Below, one piece after another: positions 58,914-64,000 of a stretch of DNA of 64,000 bases. The stretch comes from Haliscomenobacter sp. (GTDB lineage Bacteria > Bacteroidota > Bacteroidia > Chitinophagales > Saprospiraceae). Numbering within the stretch: position 1 is the stretch's first letter; each line of letters begins with the position of its first letter. The notes under the pieces are model-generated. The model saw only the letters and a program-made list of their open reading frames with translations. It ran no database searches and was not told the origin of the DNA. Both the position numbers and the translations under genes were made by a program. The DNA lies in NCBI RefSeq assembly GCF_016718685.1, contig NZ_JADKCX010000007.1:74994-138993 (forward strand), written 5' to 3'.

Positions 58914-59112
58914 AATTTTTCACCGCAGAGGGGGGGGGGGGGGGGGGGGGGGAGTTTTGGCGCCCTTTTATCAAGATCCCATTATCTTTGGCTTGATCTT
59001 GTGCAAGATTTTCCTGGAGTACAAATTCCAGCCACCGCAGGTGGCAAACTCCTTAAAACTAAAAAACTCCGCGAAACTCCGCGTGCACTCCTTTTACTCT
59101 GCGGTAAAAAAT
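58914..59112. repeat. Large imperfect palindrome with a G-tract in one arm
   Basis: Ends TTTTTCACCGCAGAG and CTCTGCGGTAAAAAA mirror each other. The right arm holds AAACTCCGCGAAACTCCGCG words (59056-59092); the left arm, where their mirror should be, is a run of 23 G (58930-58952) then GAGTTTTGG. No gene lies here. Confidence 0.65.
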
Positions 59113-59212
59113 GCGTAATATGAGTTTTTAAGCTAAAGCAAGTCTAAAATTTCATTTTGGCAATCCCCCCATTTTTCCCTATACTTATAGCCAAAATGAA
59201 AAACAGCCTACC

Positions 59213-61066
59213 ATGCGAACCAAAATGTTTTGCTCGTTTTTGAGCCTCCTCATCGTTTTGACCCTATCCGCCCAAAGCACCCAAAAGCCCGTCCTCCACG
59301 GTCGCCATTGGATGGCGATCACGGGCAAACCACTCGCTGCCACCGCGGGCTCGATGACCTTCCAAAAAGGCGGCAACGCCATTGATGCCGCTTGTGCCAT
59401 GCTGGCCGCAACCAGCACCATGTGGGACGTGCTCAGTTGGGGCGGCGAAACCCAGGCTTTGATTTACAACCCCAAAACCAAAAAAGTCATCGCCATCAAC
59501 GCCTTGGGCGTAGCACCCACGGGCGCAACGGCTGATTTTTTCAAAAACAAAGGCCTGAAATATCCTCCCGGTGATGGCCCACTCGCGGCGGTCACCCCCG
59601 GAACGCCCGGCGGACTCATGACCATGCTGGCCGAATACGGCAAACTCAGCCTCAAAGAAGTACTCGCCCCCGCGATGCAACTCGCCGAAGGGTACCCCAT
59701 CGAAAAACAAACCGCCGACATGATCGAGCGGAACAAGACCAAACTCAAAGCCTGGCCTTATTCCAAACAAGTGTTTTTGACCCACCAGGGACAAGAACGG
59801 GAAGCCCCCAACCCGGGCGAAATTTTTAAACAAAGCGACCTTTTGGCCACCCTCCAAAAACTGGTCGACACCGAACAAGCCGCGCTCAAGGCCGGGAAAT
59901 CACGCAAAGAAGCCATCTACGCTGCCAACGAACGTTTTTACAAAGGAGACATTGCCCAGGAGTTTGTGCGCGGTTGTCAGGAACAGGGTGGACTCATCAC
60001 TACCCAGGATTTGGCCAAATGGAAAGTGCTCATCGAAGAGCCTACCGTGACCGATTACAAAGGCATCCAGGTGTACAAACTCAAAGAGTGGACCCAGGGC
60101 CCGGCCATGTTGCAGGCCCTCAATATTCTGGAAAATTTCGACCTCAAAAGTATGGGCTACAACACCGCCAAGTACATCCACACGGTGTACCAGTCGATGA
60201 ACATGGCCTTTGCTGATCGGGATTTTTATTACGGTGACCCTTACGTTGGTCCCGAAGAACCGATCAAAGGATTGTTGTCCAAAGAATACGCCAAACAACG
60301 CGCCAAATTGATGAATTTGGAAAAAAACGACCCCAAAGTCAAACCCGGCGACCCTTATCCTTTTGAGGGCAAAACCAATCCATTTTTGCCCGTTTTGGAA
60401 AAATGGAACCCTGGTCCGGCGACTTCAGCATTGGATCCCAACCGTGGCAATATGCTCAGCCCAGATTATCTCGCTGGTTTCTATGCGGGTACTACCTCTA
60501 TCCAGGCCGCAGATGAAGAGGGTTGGGTCGTTTCGGTAACGCCGAGCGGCGGCTGGTTACCCGCAGTGATTGCGGGCAAAACTGGTGTAGGCATGAGCCA
60601 AAGGATGCAGGCATTTGTTCTGGATCCCGCCGAAAACCCCTTCAATGTGGTAGAACCTGGCAAGCGCCCCCGGGTGACCCTGACGCCAAGTTTGGCCCTG
60701 AAGGAAGGAAAACCATTTCTGTCCTTTGCCGTGCAGGGTGGTGATTCCCAAGACCAAAACCTCTTGCAATTTTTCCTCAACGTGGTAGAATTTGGCATGA
60801 ACGTACAAGAAGCTTGTGAAGCGCCCAACATCAACAGCTTCCAAATGCGCAGTTCTTTTGACAACCACGATACCAAACCCGGAGACATTTTACTACACGA
60901 AAATACCCCGCCCTGGACCCGCAAGGGTTTGCAGGAGATGGGCTACAAACTCAGCTACGAAGCCCGTACTTCCGGCCCCATCAATGCCATCTACTTCGAC
61001 TGGAAACACGGCAGTTTCTGGGGTGGATCGAGCAATCATGGGGAAGACTACGGAATTGGTTGGTAA
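59213..61066 (+). CDS. Gamma-glutamyltransferase-family protein
   Basis: 617 residues; signal MRTKMFCSFLSLLIVLTLSA. Ntn-hydrolase of the GGT family: self-cleavage/catalytic Thr in GTTSIQAADEEGWVVSVTPS (about residue 428), substrate-binding region TLTPSLALKEGKPFLSFAVQ. The canonical TTH is TTS here, as in some GGT-like peptidases. Likely periplasmic or exported. Intact. Confidence 0.9.
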   Translation: MRTKMFCSFLSLLIVLTLSAQSTQKPVLHGRHWMAITGKPLAATAGSMTFQKGGNAIDAACAMLAATSTMWDVLSWGGETQALIYNPKTKKVIAINALGVAPTGATADFFKNKGLKYPPGDGPLAAVTPGTPGGLMTMLAEYGKLSLKEVLAPAMQLAEGYPIEKQTADMIERNKTKLKAWPYSKQVFLTHQGQEREAPNPGEIFKQSDLLATLQKLVDTEQAALKAGKSRKEAIYAANERFYKGDIAQEFVRGCQEQGGLITTQDLAKWKVLIEEPTVTDYKGIQVYKLKEWTQGPAMLQALNILENFDLKSMGYNTAKYIHTVYQSMNMAFADRDFYYGDPYVGPEEPIKGLLSKEYAKQRAKLMNLEKNDPKVKPGDPYPFEGKTNPFLPVLEKWNPGPATSALDPNRGNMLSPDYLAGFYAGTTSIQAADEEGWVVSVTPSGGWLPAVIAGKTGVGMSQRMQAFVLDPAENPFNVVEPGKRPRVTLTPSLALKEGKPFLSFAVQGGDSQDQNLLQFFLNVVEFGMNVQEACEAPNINSFQMRSSFDNHDTKPGDILLHENTPPWTRKGLQEMGYKLSYEARTSGPINAIYFDWKHGSFWGGSSNHGEDYGIGW

Positions 61067-61075
61067 AAACAGGGG

Positions 61076-61171
61076 TTTAGGGTTCGAGAGTTCGGGGTTC
61101 GAGGGTTGGCACACAATCCTGCTTTACCCCGAACCCCCGAACCATCGAACTCCCAAACCCCCAAACCCTAC
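61076..61171. repeat. GGGTTCG-word hairpin, element D
   Basis: Left arm TAGGGTTCGAGAGTTCGGGG to TCGAGGGTTGG (61077-61110); right arm CCCCGAACCCCCGAACC to CCCCCAAACCCTACG (61126-61172). Loop GCACACAATCC is similar to that of element C. Between two rightward genes. Confidence 0.8.
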
Positions 61172-61176
61172 GATAA

Positions 61177-62457
61177 ATGTCCAAACACATCCTCTCCGCC
61201 CTCCCCGAGCTCATCGAAGCTGGCCTCATCAGTCCCGCGACCGCTGATGAGATTGTGGCGTATTACGAAAAGAAGCGGGACCATTCGCCCAACAAAATAT
61301 TGCTGGCTTTTGCCATTTTTGGGGCTTTGCTGACTGGCTTGGGTATCATCCTGATCATTGCCCACAACTGGGATCATTTCAGCCAGATGACCAAAACCAT
61401 TTTTGCTTTTTTGCCACTGGTGATCGGGCAAGTCGTTGCGGGCTTTACCATTTTGAGAAAGTCTGGTAACATGGTCTGGCAAGAAGCCAGCGCCATTTTT
61501 CTTACGCTCTCGATTGGCGCGAGCATTTCGCTGGTGAGTCAGATTTACAACTTGTTGGGTGACCTGAGTTCGTTTTTATTCTGGTGGACACTGCTGAGCT
61601 TGCCCTTGATGTACCTGCTGCGTTCCTCGATGGCCTCGCTCTTGTTTTGGTGTGGTGCGGCCTATTACGCAGCCCAGGCGGGGTATTTTGAGCGTGGGCA
61701 TTCCGCCAGCCCTTGGTATTGGTTGTTTGTGTTGGCGGCATTGCCGTATTACTATCAGTTGAGCAAACGGGCTGGGGCGAGCAATTTTGCCAATTTCCAC
61801 CACCTGGTGGTGCCTATTTCGCTGGTCATCGTTTTTGGTACTGAATCCCACCACCATCCTTCTATTATGTTTTTGGCTTACATGAGCCTCTTTGGTTTGT
61901 TGCACTTGTTGGGGATGTGGATCAAAAGTTGGAGCCCGGAGAGCAACATTTCGGGGTACCAAATGGCAGGAAAATTGGGCCCTCTGGGGCTATTGATGTG
62001 GTTCAGTTTTTACAGTTCCTGGGGCGAGCTCCATTTTCGGAACAATCCTGAACCTTTCTGGATGGGCGTAGAATTCTTTTGGTTCCTTGGATTGTCAATC
62101 CTGTTTATTGCCCTTCAGCTTTGGTTGCAGCGTCAAAAAGCTGAGGTATCCAGCCATTTCCATTTGCTACCGTTTGCCTTTGCGCTGTTTTTTTTCATTT
62201 CCATGGTCCATCCCTTCGTCAGCACCGTACTGGTGAATTTGCTGCTGCTGGGTATTGGCATCGTAACGGTGGTAGAAGGCAGCCAAAAAAACTCCATCGC
62301 TACCCTCAATATCGGCATGTTGACCCTTACTGGCCTCTTGATTTGCCGTTTTTTTGACCTTAAAATCGACTTCGTCGTGCGGGGCATCCTGTTCATCATC
62401 GTAGGGGTAGGTTTCTTTCTGGGCAATTATTGGATGATCAAAAAGAAAAAGTCATGA
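61177..62457 (+). CDS. DUF2157 polytopic membrane protein
   Basis: 426 residues. Short N-terminal cytosolic part (HILSALPELIEAGLISPATA), then about ten hydrophobic helices (NKILLAFAIFGALLTGLGII; FIIVGVGFFLGNYWMI). Function unknown. ATG overlap (ATGA at 62454-62457) with the GDYXXLXY gene, a conserved Bacteroidota pairing. Intact. Confidence 0.88.
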   Translation: MSKHILSALPELIEAGLISPATADEIVAYYEKKRDHSPNKILLAFAIFGALLTGLGIILIIAHNWDHFSQMTKTIFAFLPLVIGQVVAGFTILRKSGNMVWQEASAIFLTLSIGASISLVSQIYNLLGDLSSFLFWWTLLSLPLMYLLRSSMASLLFWCGAAYYAAQAGYFERGHSASPWYWLFVLAALPYYYQLSKRAGASNFANFHHLVVPISLVIVFGTESHHHPSIMFLAYMSLFGLLHLLGMWIKSWSPESNISGYQMAGKLGPLGLLMWFSFYSSWGELHFRNNPEPFWMGVEFFWFLGLSILFIALQLWLQRQKAEVSSHFHLLPFAFALFFFISMVHPFVSTVLVNLLLLGIGIVTVVEGSQKNSIATLNIGMLTLTGLLICRFFDLKIDFVVRGILFIIVGVGFFLGNYWMIKKKKS

Positions 62458-62987
62458 ACCAACAATATCGATTTGGATTGTTTGTGCTGCTCGCTCTGGT
62501 GCAGTTGTATTTTCCGGGAAAAATGGTGTACGACAGCAACAAGGTGTTGTGGATGGGGCAGGTTTTTAAGTTTGAAACCCGCCCCGTTGATCCGGCTGAT
62601 CCGTTTCGCGGGCGCTACGTGGCACTCAATTTTGCAGCTACGCAATTTGAAGCCCCAACTGAAAGTGCCTGGCAACGCAATGAAACGGTGTTTGTCCTGC
62701 TTGAAACCGATGCTGAAGGCTACGCCAAAATCAAAGGCTTGAGCCGCAGCAAACCAGCGCAGCAGGAAGCATACGTATCGGCCAAAGTGAGCTACGTTTG
62801 GAAAAACCAGGTCACGCTATTTTACCCTTTTAGCCGTTTTTACATGGAAGAGGGAAAGGCTCAAAAAGCCGAAATAATCTACCGCAGGGTCAACGCTGGC
62901 TATGCGCTGGTAAAAGTGTATAAAGGTGAAGCGGTGCTGGAGGATGTGCTGGTGAAGGGAAAATCGTTGCGTGAGTTGGCACGGTAA
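62454..62987 (+). CDS. GDYXXLXY-domain protein
   Basis: 177 residues from the ATG at 62454 (MNQQYRFGLFVLLALVQLYF), one N-terminal membrane helix. Motif DPFRGRYVALNF is the GDYXXLXY-like core. Translationally coupled to the DUF2157 gene by ATGA, so the two are expected to act together. Function unknown. Confidence 0.87.
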   Translation: MNQQYRFGLFVLLALVQLYFPGKMVYDSNKVLWMGQVFKFETRPVDPADPFRGRYVALNFAATQFEAPTESAWQRNETVFVLLETDAEGYAKIKGLSRSKPAQQEAYVSAKVSYVWKNQVTLFYPFSRFYMEEGKAQKAEIIYRRVNAGYALVKVYKGEAVLEDVLVKGKSLRELAR

Positions 62988-62995
62988 CATAATCC

Positions 62996-63361
62996 CTATA
63001 CCCCAATGGGTTTTGACATGATCCTTTTCCGATGCTGCGTTCCCCACTTGTGCAAGGCCCCAATTACCTCATCCAGAGAGTGACCATAGTCGGTCAGGGA
63101 ATATTCGATCACAACGGGGATGTTGTCATGAACGGTACGTTTGACCAGTTCATTCATTTCGAGTTCTCGCAATTCTTTTGACAGCATTCGCGCGGTAATT
63201 TTTGGAATTTCACGTTCCATTTCGTTAAACCGTTTGTTGCCCATCGACAATGAAATGATGATGGGGAGTTTCCATTTGCCATTCAACACATCCAGTGCAT
63301 CGTTCACTGGGCGGATCCGCCCCATACATTCCTTGTGGTCCGTAGCTTCTAATTTCTTCAT
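62996..63361 (-). CDS. HxlR-family transcriptional regulator
   Basis: 121 residues, winged helix typical of HxlR (VLNGKWKLPIIISLSMGNKR, FNEMEREIPKITARMLSKEL). Cys12 in KECMGRIRPV matches the redox-sensing Cys of YodB/HypR-like members. Divergent from the DoxX gene with a symmetric site between them, so it probably represses that gene. Confidence 0.9.
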   Translation of the reverse strand: MKKLEATDHKECMGRIRPVNDALDVLNGKWKLPIIISLSMGNKRFNEMEREIPKITARMLSKELRELEMNELVKRTVHDNIPVVIEYSLTDYGHSLDEVIGALHKWGTQHRKRIMSKPIGV

Positions 63362-63391
63362 TGTGAATTTTTTATGTTTTAACTATACCAG

Positions 63392-63417
63392 AGTATACTA
63401 CTATACAATAGTATACT
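63392..63417. promoter_or_regulatory. Probable HxlR operator
   Basis: AGTATACTA-8-TAGTATACT, a perfect inverted repeat of 9-base arms (63392-63400, 63409-63417), 30 bases upstream of hxlR and ~70 before doxX. A further half-site (ATTGTATAG) follows. Confidence 0.7.
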
Positions 63418-63485
63418 ACTTACAATTGTATAGCAAATGTACCTAATTTTGATCCAGATTTCAAATAACCATTAAAACAAACAAC

Positions 63486-63893
63486 ATGAAAAATCTGGTC
63501 TTATTGGGGCGCATTTGTTTTGCCCTGATTTTTATCCTGTCGGCTTCTGGGCATTTTAGTGCCGAAACCATCAATCGTGTAGCCGCCAATGTGCCATTTG
63601 CATCCGTATTGGTACCGATTTCGGGTGTTGTGGAGCTAATAGGAGCGCTGAGCATTTTGTTGGGATACAAAGCCAAATGGGGTGCCTGGCTCATCGTTTT
63701 GTTTTTGATCCCTGTGACCTTCACTTTACACCAGTTTTGGGCCATTGAAGACCCAATGGCTCAGCGAATGGACATGGTCAATTTTATGAAAAACATCGCG
63801 TTGTTGGGTAGCGCGCTCTTGATTGGATACTTTGGTTCGGGGCCAATGAGTCTTGATGCGATTGTTCAGAAAAAACCGGTATTAGCGCACTAG
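63486..63893 (+). CDS. DoxX-family membrane protein
   Basis: 135 residues, four helices (LVLLGRICFALIFILSASGH; VELIGALSILLGYKAKWGAW; NIALLGSALLIGYFGSGPMS), with the conserved FHQFW-like TFTLHQFWAIEDP. Members affect quinone or thiol oxidation. Probably under the adjacent HxlR regulator. Intact. Confidence 0.9.
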   Translation: MKNLVLLGRICFALIFILSASGHFSAETINRVAANVPFASVLVPISGVVELIGALSILLGYKAKWGAWLIVLFLIPVTFTLHQFWAIEDPMAQRMDMVNFMKNIALLGSALLIGYFGSGPMSLDAIVQKKPVLAH

Positions 63894-63911
63894 TCTGGGA
63901 AAGTAATCAAA

Positions 63912-63947
63912 GGTAGAAAGGGCTGTATAGGCAGATCCCTTTCTACC
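63912..63947 (+). terminator. Hairpin after the DoxX gene
   Basis: GGTAGAAAGGG / CCCTTTCTACC, 11 bp perfect stem with a 14-base loop, 19 bases past the stop. No T-run, so a weaker or processed terminator. Confidence 0.6.
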
Positions 63948-64000
63948 GATGGGTATAAGTTGTGTTTTCAGTGGGAGTTGGAAGGGGCGTGATTGACGAT

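Noticed and set aside
5178..61171. Word hairpins as plain rho-independent terminators
   Set aside because: Most lack T-runs, one sits between divergent genes, and two sit inside an apparent operon; some may still help end transcripts.

Overview
The window is a chromosomal segment of a Bacteroidota member, most like the Saprospiraceae. The evidence is consistent. It has type IX secretion (T9SS) hallmarks: a PorP/SprF-type protein, a C-terminal sorting domain, and a SprB-repeat/CHU_C-type adhesin. It has a MurF-Alr fusion, a trio of SurA/PpiC-type isomerases, DUF5606, DUF4175 and DUF2157 proteins, and promoters of the TAnnTTTG type. No phage, plasmid or CRISPR locus is visible.

Layout. 0-5 kb: partial beta-propeller lipoprotein, a GC-homopolymer-rich gene-free stretch, an astacin-type protease with five C-terminal repeats, and a sigma54-dependent response regulator behind a tandem UspA protein. 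5-20 kb: mostly intact housekeeping genes (TerC, tRNA-Cys, LigA, a Reeler/T9SS protein, acyltransferase, SdaA, a DUF2723-like TPR protein, GxxExxY, ComF, a VapBC-type pair, HtrA, an HD protein, M3 peptidase, DUF5606). 20-27 kb: an ECF sigma/membrane protein/cytochrome c operon, RmlA, an ABC permease, a Nudix protein and MurF-Alr. 27-32 kb: three peptidylprolyl isomerases. 32-36.5 kb: an HTTM-like membrane protein, then a P-loop protein and an ABC exporter with a degenerate ATPase, bracketed by inverted copies of a ~205 bp MITE-like element. 36.5-43.5 kb: ECF sigma factor, membrane TPR protein, papain-like peptidase with a DUF4384-like tail, propeller/caspase protein and PorP/SprF protein. 43.7-47.3 kb: divergent surface genes (FnIII-like, SprB/CHU_C adhesin, beta-barrel), two with poly-Asp runs. 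47-64 kb: mainly housekeeping genes (DinB-like, acyl-CoA dehydrogenase, EamA, peroxiredoxin, ClpS, alpha/beta hydrolase, M1 peptidase, DUF4175, gamma-glutamyltransferase, DUF2157/GDYXXLXY, HxlR/DoxX).

The best candidate for an undescribed system is the 36.5-43.5 kb cluster. Its order (sigma factor, membrane TPR protein, two different cysteine-protease folds, outer-membrane T9SS component) suggests a regulated, envelope-located protease device. The function is inferred, not shown.

Two things colour the whole annotation. First, about twenty genes are split by +/-1 frameshifts, mostly at short homopolymers, and two by single in-frame stops. The protein is well conserved on both sides of each break, and the essential murF-alr gene is hit several times. 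Sequencing or assembly indels are therefore likelier than decay, although 32-47 kb is strikingly worse than the rest. I give such genes full-length coordinates and type 'pseudogene'. Second, many intergenic gaps hold long hairpins built from short 'words' (GTTGAAAAG-like or GGGTTCG-like). The two arms of each hairpin match each other better than they match any other copy.
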